Position numbers and translations under genes: made by a program
Source of the DNA: DASXUL01 sp036504855
GTDB taxonomy: Bacteria > Armatimonadota > DTGP01 > JAKQQT01
Direction: 5' to 3'
Assembly (NCBI GenBank): GCA_036504855.1
Contig: DASXUL010000123.1
Location: forward strand, 1-64,000
Length of the DNA: 64,000 nucleotides
Notes under the pieces: model-generated
Database searches by the model: none
The model's input: the letters and a program-made list of their open reading frames with translations, nothing else
What the model was told of the DNA's origin: nothing
In this document: positions 16,650 through 24,629 of the stretch, in pieces
How positions within the stretch are numbered: the stretch's first letter is position 1
Layout of the letters: every line of letters begins with the position of its first letter

Positions 16650-18764
16650 TCAGTCGGCCATGTGCCAGCCAAGCGCCGACGCGTTCGCCGCCGTGGCCGC
16701 TGCCGTCAGTTCGGGATACGGCGTGTCCGTTATGCTCACAAGCCCGATGTTGTAGTTTTCGCCATCGAAGTAGCGCCCTGTGGTGGGTTCGTCCACGTAC
16801 TGGAACCAGTGGGCGCCAACGAAGGCCGGACGCGCCGCAACGGACCGCATGTACTCCGCGTAGAACCGACCCCGTTCCCGCTGATCGGAGGCCTGCACTA
16901 GCCCCGGATGGAACATGCCTCGGTCCAGCGCGCCGAAGTGGAACTCGCCGACGATGCAGGGCGCCGCCAAGGTGTCCGTGAATGCCCACTTGGACGGGTC
17001 CAGAGTGCGGGAGTAAATGTTGAACGACACCACGTCGCAGGCCAGGGCGGCTTCCTTAACCGTTTCCGGGGTCCAGGCCGCGAACCGGCAACCGAGGTAG
17101 AGATGGTTGGGATCGTGTTTCCTCAGCGTCGACCTGACGATGGCGAAGTACGTCGCCGCGTACACCGAAAGGAAGGCGGATTCATCGGCCTTCAGCGCCG
17201 GGGTGACCGAGGACGGCTCCTTGAATGGCTTGCGGACCTCGTCCCAGGATGCAAACGTCGTTCCCCACGCGGCGTTCAGCTTTTCCACCGTGCCGTATTT
17301 CGCCAGGAGGTTGCCTACCAGGGCGCGTTTGGCGGGTTGGGCCGGGCCGGTGGAGAAGACGCCGCGCACGAGGGCGTAGCGTCCGGCGTCATCCCACCCA
17401 GCCCAGGAAAGCTCGTTATCGACAAAGTAGCCGATACAGGATTGGTCGGCCTTCCGTCGGTCGGCGGCGGCGCCCAGGCTGGCCTCGGCGGCGCGGGCGA
17501 ACTCGGGGTCGAACGGGTCGGGCATCTCGCCCCACAGGTCCGCGCCCGACGGCACGCGCGCGAAAGCGCCGCCGACGCCGAGGGTTGCGGTATAGGGCAT
17601 GCGCCCGGCAGCCTCCAGAGGCTCGCTGGACCAGTTGCCGATCGTGTTGAAGCTCCAGGCGCGCAGTCGGTCGAGGGTGCGCTCGGTCCAGGCGGCCTCG
17701 TAGGCCGCGCCGTACTTCCGCTCAAGGTTCGCGCCGTAGAAATCGAACGCGCGTCCACCCTTCACCGGCCCGCGATGGATGTTGGCCACCTGCGAGAAGT
17801 GGGCAGCCAGCGGGCTCTCCGGTTCCGGCAGCCACGTGAACATCGACTCCCGCGTCTGCACCAGGGTCTCCGATCGGGGCTGCACCACGTCCACGCCGAT
17901 CGAGATGAACGGGTAACCATTCGGCGTTACCAGCGTCCAGCGTCCGGCCAGCTTTTCGGCGCGAAAGAACCCGGTCGCCCGGGACGGGAGGCCGCCAAGC
18001 GCGCCGCCGTAAGCGTCGAGGCCGCTCGGAGCCGCGCCGGCCTTCAGCGCCTCACGCTCCTCGGAGTCTCGCTTCTTCAGGTCAGAGTCTGAGCGCACCT
18101 TGCCGGGCCAATCGGCCCCCGTATACTGCCCAAAGCGATCGAGCAGCCCCGCGTACCGGTCGCCTTTCGGTTCGGCCAGGCGGATGGAGTGTACGCGGAT
18201 CGAGCGAGGCCCGGCGGGGCTGTGCATGAACAACTGGAAAGCGTGGATGTGGGTCAGCTCAATGGCGCCGGTGGCGGCGCCGAGTTGCATTGCGCCGCCG
18301 GGCAAGAGAGGCGGCGCTCCGCGCATACCGCGGTCGTCAGCGCCGCCCGCGTCGCGCAGCGGCACTACGTACAGTCCGGATGCCTTGCCAGGCAGATCGA
18401 ACGTCGTTGAGCGGCAGTGGCGGATGCCGTCGGCTTCCGGGGCGTCGTCGATACGAACGCTGAGTTGCAGCGGCTGAGGATCGGGGTTGGCCAGGTCGAT
18501 GACCATGGCCTCGGCCGCGCTCCAGTCCCACGGCTTGGCTTGCGGCGCCCTCCACATGACGTTTGGCCAATCCGCCGGCTGGAACGTCAGGCGGAAGGCG
18601 TTTCCATCGCGGCCAATCGTTGCGGACGATCCGGCTCCGTCGCCGATGGTCGTTGCGTCGACGAGGGACACCGTTGGTCGATCGGCGGGCGCCGGCGCGG
18701 CCTGAATCGCTCGGCACTGGACGATGAGGAGGAACAGGACGCCTGCTAAGCTGGTAACCTTCAT
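16650..18764 (-). CDS. Secreted GH50-like beta-agarase family protein
   Basis: A 704-residue protein with a signal peptide (about 1-22). An N-terminal beta-sandwich (about 30-210) probably binds carbohydrate, and a TIM barrel (about 270-690) resembles GH50 beta-agarases. Visible hallmarks are GYFVDNELSW (acid/base Glu near 449), the nucleophile candidate in VGEFHFGALDRG (about 604), VGAHWFQY and GRYFDGENYNIG. Family members cut agarose or related galactans; the real substrate may differ in a non-marine host. The ribosome site is weak. It stands alone, following the repeat at 16480. Confidence 0.78.
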   Translation of the reverse strand: MKVTSLAGVLFLLIVQCRAIQAAPAPADRPTVSLVDATTIGDGAGSSATIGRDGNAFRLTFQPADWPNVMWRAPQAKPWDWSAAEAMVIDLANPDPQPLQLSVRIDDAPEADGIRHCRSTTFDLPGKASGLYVVPLRDAGGADDRGMRGAPPLLPGGAMQLGAATGAIELTHIHAFQLFMHSPAGPRSIRVHSIRLAEPKGDRYAGLLDRFGQYTGADWPGKVRSDSDLKKRDSEEREALKAGAAPSGLDAYGGALGGLPSRATGFFRAEKLAGRWTLVTPNGYPFISIGVDVVQPRSETLVQTRESMFTWLPEPESPLAAHFSQVANIHRGPVKGGRAFDFYGANLERKYGAAYEAAWTERTLDRLRAWSFNTIGNWSSEPLEAAGRMPYTATLGVGGAFARVPSGADLWGEMPDPFDPEFARAAEASLGAAADRRKADQSCIGYFVDNELSWAGWDDAGRYALVRGVFSTGPAQPAKRALVGNLLAKYGTVEKLNAAWGTTFASWDEVRKPFKEPSSVTPALKADESAFLSVYAATYFAIVRSTLRKHDPNHLYLGCRFAAWTPETVKEAALACDVVSFNIYSRTLDPSKWAFTDTLAAPCIVGEFHFGALDRGMFHPGLVQASDQRERGRFYAEYMRSVAARPAFVGAHWFQYVDEPTTGRYFDGENYNIGLVSITDTPYPELTAAATAANASALGWHMAD

Positions 18765-18808
18765 TGAGCGTCATCCGGATTCCGGCGCAGTGCGCCAAAA
18801 CGAACGCG

Positions 18809-18832
18809 AGGCCCGTCCGGGGACGGGCCTCA
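18809..18832 (-). terminator. Terminator after rpsU
   Basis: GAGGCCCGTCC pairs perfectly with GGACGGGCCTC (11 bp). On the minus strand it is followed by CGTTCGTTTTGG, a modest T run. It lies 20 bases beyond the rpsU stop. Confidence 0.75.
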
Positions 18833-18852
18833 AACGTCTCGCCGTGAAAAGG

Positions 18853-19053
18853 TCAGCGGGTGGCTTCCTTTTCAGCGGCCTTCAGAATCTTCCGAAGGCG
18901 GGCAGCGGCGGCCTTTCGGCGACGCTCGCTTGGCTTCTCGTAGTGCTCGTGCTCACGAGCCTCTTTGAGAATGCCGCTCTCCTGGATCTGCTTCTTGAAC
19001 CGACGGAGGGCGCTGTCGATAGACTCATTCGCCTTGACTTGTACTTGTGCCAT
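18853..19053 (-). CDS. rpsU: 30S ribosomal protein S21
   Basis: A 66-residue basic protein of the small ribosomal subunit, important in translation initiation. It shows the S21 pattern NESIDSALRRFKKQIQESG, then YEKPSERRRKAAAARLRK. GAAGGAGGGG stands 7 bases before the ATG, one of the strongest ribosome sites in the window. It is monocistronic, with its own terminator just downstream, between two glycoside hydrolase genes transcribed in the same direction. Confidence 0.96.
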   Translation of the reverse strand: MAQVQVKANESIDSALRRFKKQIQESGILKEAREHEHYEKPSERRRKAAAARLRKILKAAEKEATR

Positions 19054-19191
19054 GGTTATCCCCTCCTTCCGGTCAAAATTCGTCGCGCGCCACAGGGCCG
19101 GCGCGACAGACAGGGTAAACTGCGCACACCCGAACTAGTATACCTGACTCCTGAGCCGAACGTCAAACAGACGTACGCCGGCAAGCGTGCC

Positions 19192-20700
19192 CTACCCCTT
19201 CGCTTCGGGCCAGATCGGCTTCATCGTCCATGCGTCCAGCGAAACGATCGACGCTGTGGCTCCCTCGGCGAATGCGTCGACGCCCAGGCTGTCCACGCGG
19301 GAAGGGTAGATGCGCGACGTGATGCATGCCCGTCCGTTCGCGAATACCTCGAGCACTGAGTGATCCACAAACACGTGCAGGTCCAGAGACTCGCCATTGG
19401 CCAGGCGGAAGGGTGTGGAGCGCACGTCCTTCACGGCGGTTGCGTCTGTGCTGGATCGCGTCCGGTCCACGCTCAGGGAGCCGGCCTTTGCATCATATGC
19501 AATGCGCGTTTGCTCCTCTCCGCCCGGAGACCGCCGCACCACCAACCCGACTCGGGCGGCATCGCCGACCGTCAGCTTCGCGTCGATCTCGATGGCGTCA
19601 CCATGCACGCCGGGCAGGAAGCCGGAGCCGTCCGGCGCAATGGCTATGGATTGCACGCGGGTTCGCTTGCCGCGCAAGGCGACGACTTCGCGGGCGGGCG
19701 CGTAGCGGAGGTAGCCGTCTGCGCCCATCGTCAGCACGCGCGGAAGGGATTGAACGCCCTGCCATCCGTACTTCTCCGCCCCGCCGCGCTGCTCCCAGAG
19801 CCAACCGAACAGAATGCGGCGCCCCTTGGCGTCTCTGAATGTCAGAGGCGCATACAAAGCGCCGCCGGAGTCGGTGTTCGCTTCGCGCTCCGGGGTGAAC
19901 CTGCCGTCCCGGAACTCCCCAATGAACTGGTGCGACTGGCCCAACGTGGAGACCATCAGCACCCACTTATCTCCCAGCGGAAACAGGTTCGGGCACTCCC
20001 ACATGTCGCCGGTCTTCGCCTTGTCTCCCACCAAGGCGGGGTGCAGGTACTCCCAGTGACGAAGATCGGCGGACCGATACAGCAGAACGGCGCCGCCCAC
20101 GTCCATGAGCCCCGTTCCGATTACGGCGCGCCACTCGGCGCCTTCCTTCCACACGTACGGGTCGCGGAACCCCACCACGTCCAGGCCTTCCGGCGGCCCG
20201 GCGATCACCGGATTGGACGCCAGCTTCTCCCAGGTCATCAGGTCCTTACTGGTGGCCACGCACTGGACCTGCGGATGGACTCCGGTGTATATGGCGGTGG
20301 CGGTTCCCGCATCATCCACCACGCACCCGGACCAGACGCCGTTCTTGTCATAGGGCGCGTCCGGCCGGAGCGCGATAGGTTCGTCCTGCCAGTGCACGAG
20401 GTCCCGGCTCGTGGCGTGCCCCCAGTGCACATTCCCGCCGGCCGGATTCACGGGGTCGTGTTGATAGAAGAGGTGGTACACGCCGCGGAACTGGATCAAC
20501 CCGTTCGGATCGTTCATCCAACTCTTCGGCGCAACGAAGTGGTAGGTCGGACGCTGAGGGTCCGTCGCCAGCGCCTGGCGGTCATTCATCGTCTCGCGTC
20601 TCCATTCCGCCGGCGTGCCGGCGTGGGCGGTACACATCGCGATCGCCGCGACGGCCGTCGCGGCGCCCGCAAGATTCCACAGATAGGGGAAATCGATCAT
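19192..20700 (-). CDS. GH32 beta-fructosidase (levanase/invertase type)
   Basis: A 502-residue enzyme that cleaves beta-fructofuranosyl bonds in sucrose, inulin or levan. The N-terminus is signal-like (ALAAAIAM-type stretch before TAHA). The five-bladed propeller carries all three GH32 catalytic motifs: WMNDPNG (nucleophile D64), FRDP near 178, and WECPNLF (acid/base Glu near 234). The C-terminal beta sandwich ends with LHVFVDHSVLEVFANGRACITSRIYP, which is normal for the family (quoted here in part: HSVLEVFANG). GAGAGG precedes the ATG by 10 bases. The GH172 gene 4 kb away may also act on fructans. Confidence 0.92.
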   Translation of the reverse strand: MIDFPYLWNLAGAATAVAAIAMCTAHAGTPAEWRRETMNDRQALATDPQRPTYHFVAPKSWMNDPNGLIQFRGVYHLFYQHDPVNPAGGNVHWGHATSRDLVHWQDEPIALRPDAPYDKNGVWSGCVVDDAGTATAIYTGVHPQVQCVATSKDLMTWEKLASNPVIAGPPEGLDVVGFRDPYVWKEGAEWRAVIGTGLMDVGGAVLLYRSADLRHWEYLHPALVGDKAKTGDMWECPNLFPLGDKWVLMVSTLGQSHQFIGEFRDGRFTPEREANTDSGGALYAPLTFRDAKGRRILFGWLWEQRGGAEKYGWQGVQSLPRVLTMGADGYLRYAPAREVVALRGKRTRVQSIAIAPDGSGFLPGVHGDAIEIDAKLTVGDAARVGLVVRRSPGGEEQTRIAYDAKAGSLSVDRTRSSTDATAVKDVRSTPFRLANGESLDLHVFVDHSVLEVFANGRACITSRIYPSRVDSLGVDAFAEGATASIVSLDAWTMKPIWPEAKG

Positions 20701-20844
20701 CAGGAAATCGCCTCTCGTTCCATCGCCAAGATATCACTTGGGTTGGGGTAGCGTTCGGGCTGCCGCCCGCGCGCCCTCGCCGAGGCCGCTATACTGAAAT
20801 CGTTGCGCGCTTTGGCGCGCCCGTCTTTCAGGGATAATCAGGCC

Positions 20845-22854
20845 ATGGCCAACACATTCTACATTACAACCCCCATCTATTACGTAAACGGGCTGCCGCA
20901 TATCGGGACGAGCTACACGAGCATCGCCGCCGATGTGCTGGCTCGCTTCCACCGCCTGCGCGGCGACGACGTTCTCTTCCTGACCGGCACCGATGAGAAT
21001 GCGCCCAAGGTGGCCGAAGTGGCGCGCCTGGCTGGGCGCGATCCACAGGAGTTCGTGGACGAAATGTCGGCGGAGTTCCAGAAGACCTGGAAACGCCTCA
21101 ACATTTCCTACGATCAGTTCATCCGCACCACGGAACAGCGCCACGTAGACCTCGTGCAGGACATCTTCGCCCGCTTGCGCGATCAGGGCGACATCTACAA
21201 GGGCACGTACGAGGGTTACTACTGCATCCCGGACGAAACGTTCTGGACCGACACACAGGTGGTCATGGACGAAAGCGGGCAGGCGCACTGCCCTAATCCG
21301 GAATGCCGCCGCCCCGTTCAGCGCGTGCAGGAGGAGAACTACTTCTTCCGACTGTCCGCCTACTCCGACCGCCTGCTGAAGGCCATTCAGGCCAACCCGA
21401 AGATGCTGGCGCCTGAGTTCCGGAAGAACGAGGTGCTGTCCTTCATCAAGGACGGTCTCCGCGACGTGTCCATCACGCGAAAGGGGCAGGGCTGGGGCAT
21501 ACCGGTGCCTGGCGACCCGGATTTCGTCGTTTACATCTGGTTCGACGCCCTCATCAACTACCTTACCGCGGTGGGCTACGGCAAGGACGACGCCACTTTC
21601 AACAAGTGGTGGCCCTGCAATGTGCAGCTCATGGGCAAAGACATCTTTGTGCGCTTCCACTGCACCTTCTGGCCGGGCATGCTCATGGCGCTTGGGCTGC
21701 CCCTCCCGGAACGACTGGTTGGGCACGGCTTCTTCACGGTGGATGGCGAGAAGATCGGCAAATCCAAGGGCAACGCGGTTGACCCTCACGAACTGGCCCT
21801 GGACCTGTCGCGCGAAAGCGGCTGCCTGCCGGACATCGCCGTGGATGCCATCCGCTATTTCGTGTTCCGCGAGATCCCGTTTGGGCAGGACGCCGATTTC
21901 AGCCGCTCCGCGTTGAAGGCGCGCTTCAACGGCGAACTGGCCAACGACCTCGGCAACCTCCTGAACCGCACGCTGGCGCTGGTGGACAAGTACTTCCAGG
22001 GAGTGCTCCCGGAACGGCTGCGGGCGGAAGACGGCATGGCGGCCATCGTGTCCAAGGCCGCCGCGGACGCCGCTGCCGCCCTGGAGGATATCCGGTTCCA
22101 GGAAGCGCTGGAGGCGATCTGGACGATTGTGTCGGCCGGAAACAAGTTCATCGACGAGCGCGCGCCCTGGAAACTCCAGAAGGAAGGCAACACGGCGGAG
22201 GCCGGCCACGTGCTGTACACGGTGCTGGACGCCGTTCGCAGCGTGGCCATTCTCATACAGCCGTTCATGCCGGTGGCCGCGCAGGCGATCTGGACACAAC
22301 TCGGCATCCCCGAGGAGTTGGCGGCGCAATCTTGGGAGTCCGCGGCCGCCTCCGGCCGCCTCCCCAGCCGAATACCGGCGCACTCAGGCGCGCCCATCTT
22401 CCCGCGCATCGACCCCAGAAGGAAACAGGAAACCATGGCACAGATGGATCAGACGCCGGCGCCGGTCGCCGCCGAAACCGCAAATCGGCCGGAGCCGCCG
22501 GCCTCGCCGGCCGCCGAGCCGGAATCGCCCCGCATCACGATTGATGACTTTCGCAAGGTGGAACTGAAGGTAGCGCGCGTGCTTACCGCCGAGAGGGTGC
22601 CCAAGGCGGACAAGCTGTTGCACATGACCATCGATGTGGGCGAGCCGGAGCCCCGCAGCCTCGTCGCCGGCGTTGCGCAGCACTACACGCCGGAGGAGAT
22701 GGTGGGGAAATCCATTATCGTGGTGGCGAACCTCCAGCCCGCGAAGATCCGAGGCGTGCAGAGCAACGGAATGCTCCTGGCCGCCGAGGCGGACGGTAAG
22801 GTGATCCTGCTGGGTCCGCTGGGCGACCTGCCGCCAGGCGCCTCAGTTCGATAA
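20845..22854 (+). CDS. metG: Methionyl-tRNA synthetase with C-terminal tRNA-binding domain
   Basis: A 669-residue class I synthetase. The HIGH box is PHIG at 18-21 and the KMSKS box KIGKSKGN near 303-310. The zinc-knuckle region has CIPDETFW followed by CPNPEC, so one usual Cys position is Asp. After the anticodon domain comes an Ala/Pro-rich linker (about 530-565) and a Trbp111-like OB domain (VELKVARVLTAERV, LVAGVAQHYTPEEMVG, NLQPAKIRGVQSNGM). The ATG at 20845 is the conserved start (ANTFYITTPIYYVNG). A -10-like TATACT lies at 20790-20795, and a strong terminator follows the gene. Confidence 0.95.
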   Translation: MANTFYITTPIYYVNGLPHIGTSYTSIAADVLARFHRLRGDDVLFLTGTDENAPKVAEVARLAGRDPQEFVDEMSAEFQKTWKRLNISYDQFIRTTEQRHVDLVQDIFARLRDQGDIYKGTYEGYYCIPDETFWTDTQVVMDESGQAHCPNPECRRPVQRVQEENYFFRLSAYSDRLLKAIQANPKMLAPEFRKNEVLSFIKDGLRDVSITRKGQGWGIPVPGDPDFVVYIWFDALINYLTAVGYGKDDATFNKWWPCNVQLMGKDIFVRFHCTFWPGMLMALGLPLPERLVGHGFFTVDGEKIGKSKGNAVDPHELALDLSRESGCLPDIAVDAIRYFVFREIPFGQDADFSRSALKARFNGELANDLGNLLNRTLALVDKYFQGVLPERLRAEDGMAAIVSKAAADAAAALEDIRFQEALEAIWTIVSAGNKFIDERAPWKLQKEGNTAEAGHVLYTVLDAVRSVAILIQPFMPVAAQAIWTQLGIPEELAAQSWESAAASGRLPSRIPAHSGAPIFPRIDPRRKQETMAQMDQTPAPVAAETANRPEPPASPAAEPESPRITIDDFRKVELKVARVLTAERVPKADKLLHMTIDVGEPEPRSLVAGVAQHYTPEEMVGKSIIVVANLQPAKIRGVQSNGMLLAAEADGKVILLGPLGDLPPGASVR

Positions 22855-22875
22855 CCATTGCCAAGGGAACGTATT

Positions 22876-22919
22876 GCAGGCCTTCCACGTTAAATTCCGT
22901 GGAAGGCCTGCTTGTTTGG
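22876..22919 (+). terminator. Intrinsic terminator of metG
   Basis: GCAGGCCTTCCACG and CGTGGAAGGCCTGC form a perfect 14-bp stem around an eight-base AT-rich loop, followed by TTGTTTGG. It begins 21 bases after the metG stop. The rest of the gap up to 23093 is unusually AT-rich for this window and holds no gene I can see. Confidence 0.9.
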
Positions 22920-23093
22920 AGCGCTCGCGATGCGGGTACACAGCGGTTGGATGCTTGCCTCGAACCATTAGCTGGGGATATATCTAGGTTGATGGTCCAT
23001 TTGGCGGCCACAGTTTAACACCAAACGGGACGCGGGCGCCGGCAGAATGGGTGAATCGTGCGCTTCGGGATTTGCATTTTCGGTGTTTCGCCC

Positions 23094-23121
23094 TAAAATC
23101 TATCGAACATATGACCGATAT
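23094..23121 (+). promoter_or_regulatory. Sigma-28 (FliA/SigD)-type promoter candidate
   Basis: TAAA at 23094-23097 and ACCGATAT at 23114-23121 resemble the flagellar sigma factor consensus TAAA-N15-GCCGATAT, with a 16-base spacer here. It lies about 75 bases before the FlgM-like gene, which is the gene class expected behind such a promoter. Confidence 0.6.
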
Positions 23122-23195
23122 AAGCATGTAGTTCACGCCGGTGTCGCGGCGCCAACGCTAGACGGACACCGGACTGGTTGAGTTGAGGTAGCAAG

Positions 23196-23444
23196 ATGGG
23201 ACTCCGCTCCAGAACCGCCGAGGAAACGCCTCCTAACTGTTCGCGTGGCCGGGCCGGGCGCACGCGCTACTGCAAAGACGAGCTGCTTGCTCGCCAGGCC
23301 ATGGCCAAGCATGACGCCGAGCGTGAATCGTTCGTCGATGAGTTAGCGAAATCGGTGTGGAGCGGCGCCTACGATCCCAGCAGTGAAGAGATCGCCAACG
23401 CCATCATCCGCAACCGTGTAGAAGAGCGCTCCAAGGCGGAGTGA
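23196..23444 (+). CDS. FlgM-like anti-sigma-28 factor
   Basis: An 82-residue protein. The C-terminal half (about 45-78) matches the FlgM sigma-binding region: FVDELAKSVWSGAYDP followed by SSEEIANAIIRNRVEE has the pattern of a helix, a short G-x-Y turn, then the IA-x-A-I-[IL] helix. FlgM holds flagellar sigma-28 inactive until the hook is complete and is then exported. The N-terminal half is basic and Cys-containing, unlike typical FlgM, so the true start could be the ATG at 23299. GAGGTAG precedes the chosen ATG. No other flagellar gene is in the window. Confidence 0.62.
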   Translation: MGLRSRTAEETPPNCSRGRAGRTRYCKDELLARQAMAKHDAERESFVDELAKSVWSGAYDPSSEEIANAIIRNRVEERSKAE

Positions 23445-23623
23445 CGCTGCCCGCCTCGCATGGCGCCCCGGACCCGTGTCCGGCGGCGCCATTGCTGCTT
23501 TTTGGAGCGCAAACGTTTGCCCTTGGGCACTCCCCGCCGTCGGTATCCGAGAGCAGGGGCGGCGGCGCGTTGCATAGCCGGACCCTCAGCGCCGCGCCTT
23601 CGACCGTGACGCTCCCGCGTGTC

Positions 23624-23629
23624 TACAAT
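23624..23629 (+). promoter_or_regulatory. -10-like TACAAT ahead of the PfkB-family gene
   Basis: TACAAT lies 41 bases before the start, with TTCGAC 19 bases upstream as a weak -35. GAGAGGC just before the ATG is the ribosome site. Confidence 0.35.
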
Positions 23630-23670
23630 GTGAGCGACTGGCAAATCCTCTGTCCGGTCGTCTGAGAGGC

Positions 23671-24582
23671 ATGCCCGTGGTGATCTGCGTGAGCGCGAAC
23701 CCTTCTCTGGACCAGGTGCTGGTAACGCGCGGGTTCAAGATGGGCGGCAAGGTGGAGCCGGTGCGGTGGACCGTGATCCCCGGCGGCTCAGGGGTACGCA
23801 TCGGGAACGTCGTACGCGAGATGGGAGCTCCGGTGACCGTCACGGGGTTCCGTGGCGGCGGTTCGGGCGCCTGGCACGCTCAACTCATGGACGAGGCCGG
23901 TTTGCCCCATGATTTCGTACCCATCCGCGAGGAGACTCGGGGTACCGTGCTCATCCTCGATGAGAGCCGCGGTTTCATGGTGGAGCTTCCGGGGCCCGGT
24001 CCCTCCGTCACCGAGGCCGACGCGGAGCATCTTGTGGAACGCGTTGCGTCCCTGTCGAACGCCGGAGACTGGGTGATCGTGTCCGGGCGGCTGCCGACGG
24101 GAGCCCCGGTCGACCTTTACGCCAGACTGACCCGAGCGGCCCGGGCTCGCGGAGCGCGCGTTGCCGTGGATGCCCGAGGGGCGGTGTTGCTGGCCGCGCT
24201 CGACGAGGTGCCAGACCTCTGGAAACCGAATGCTCAGGAAATGCAGGATGCCATGGCGGAGGGCCTGGATCCCGTGGCTCTCTGCGAGCGCGGCGCCACC
24301 ATCCTCCTCTCTGAAGGGAGGAACGGCGCTCTCCTGCTGAGACCGGGAGACCGCCCGTTGCGATTCGCGCCTCCTCCCCGTCGACCCTGGAACCCGGCCG
24401 GAAGCGGAAACGCCCTCCTTGCCGCCACCGTCGCAACCCTCTGTCTCGGCGGGGAATGGGTGGATGCCGTTCGCCACGGACTTGCGGCGGGCGTCGCCAA
24501 TATGCAGTACGACGTTGCCGGGCACGCCACTCGCGAGGAAGTTGATCGCCTGGCTCCGCTCGTTATCGTCACCGAACAATGA
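23671..24582 (+). CDS. PfkB/1-phosphofructokinase-like protein with altered active site
   Basis: A 303-residue ribokinase-fold protein most like the LacC/FruK branch (opening VSANPSLDQVLV). Two functional motifs are changed. The substrate motif usually GGKG[IV]N reads GGSGVR at 38-43. The catalytic loop usually G[AS]GD reads AGSGN at 243-247, replacing the base Asp with Asn. The rest of the fold is well conserved, and the reading frame and codon use look normal, so the gene is maintained. It may be a non-catalytic binding protein or regulator, or use another acidic residue. Its stop overlaps a possible upstream start of the next gene. Confidence 0.75.
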   Translation: MPVVICVSANPSLDQVLVTRGFKMGGKVEPVRWTVIPGGSGVRIGNVVREMGAPVTVTGFRGGGSGAWHAQLMDEAGLPHDFVPIREETRGTVLILDESRGFMVELPGPGPSVTEADAEHLVERVASLSNAGDWVIVSGRLPTGAPVDLYARLTRAARARGARVAVDARGAVLLAALDEVPDLWKPNAQEMQDAMAEGLDPVALCERGATILLSEGRNGALLLRPGDRPLRFAPPPRRPWNPAGSGNALLAATVATLCLGGEWVDAVRHGLAAGVANMQYDVAGHATREEVDRLAPLVIVTEQ

Positions 24583-24629
24583 GATCCGGCGCCCTTCACC
24601 GGCCAGACCCGTTTCAGAAAGGCTCTCGA

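Noticed and set aside
20734..22383. A 549-codon minus-strand frame opposite metG
   Set aside because: Antisense shadow of metG with no protein-like motifs.
22920..23093. A tRNA or small RNA gene in the AT-richer gap after metG
   Set aside because: No cloverleaf with CCA-side stem or TTCGA-type T loop could be folded by eye.
24579..24629. Earlier ATG for the GH172 gene
   Set aside because: It would put 17 charged residues before the signal peptide and overlaps the PfkB gene; the ATG at 24630 fits better.
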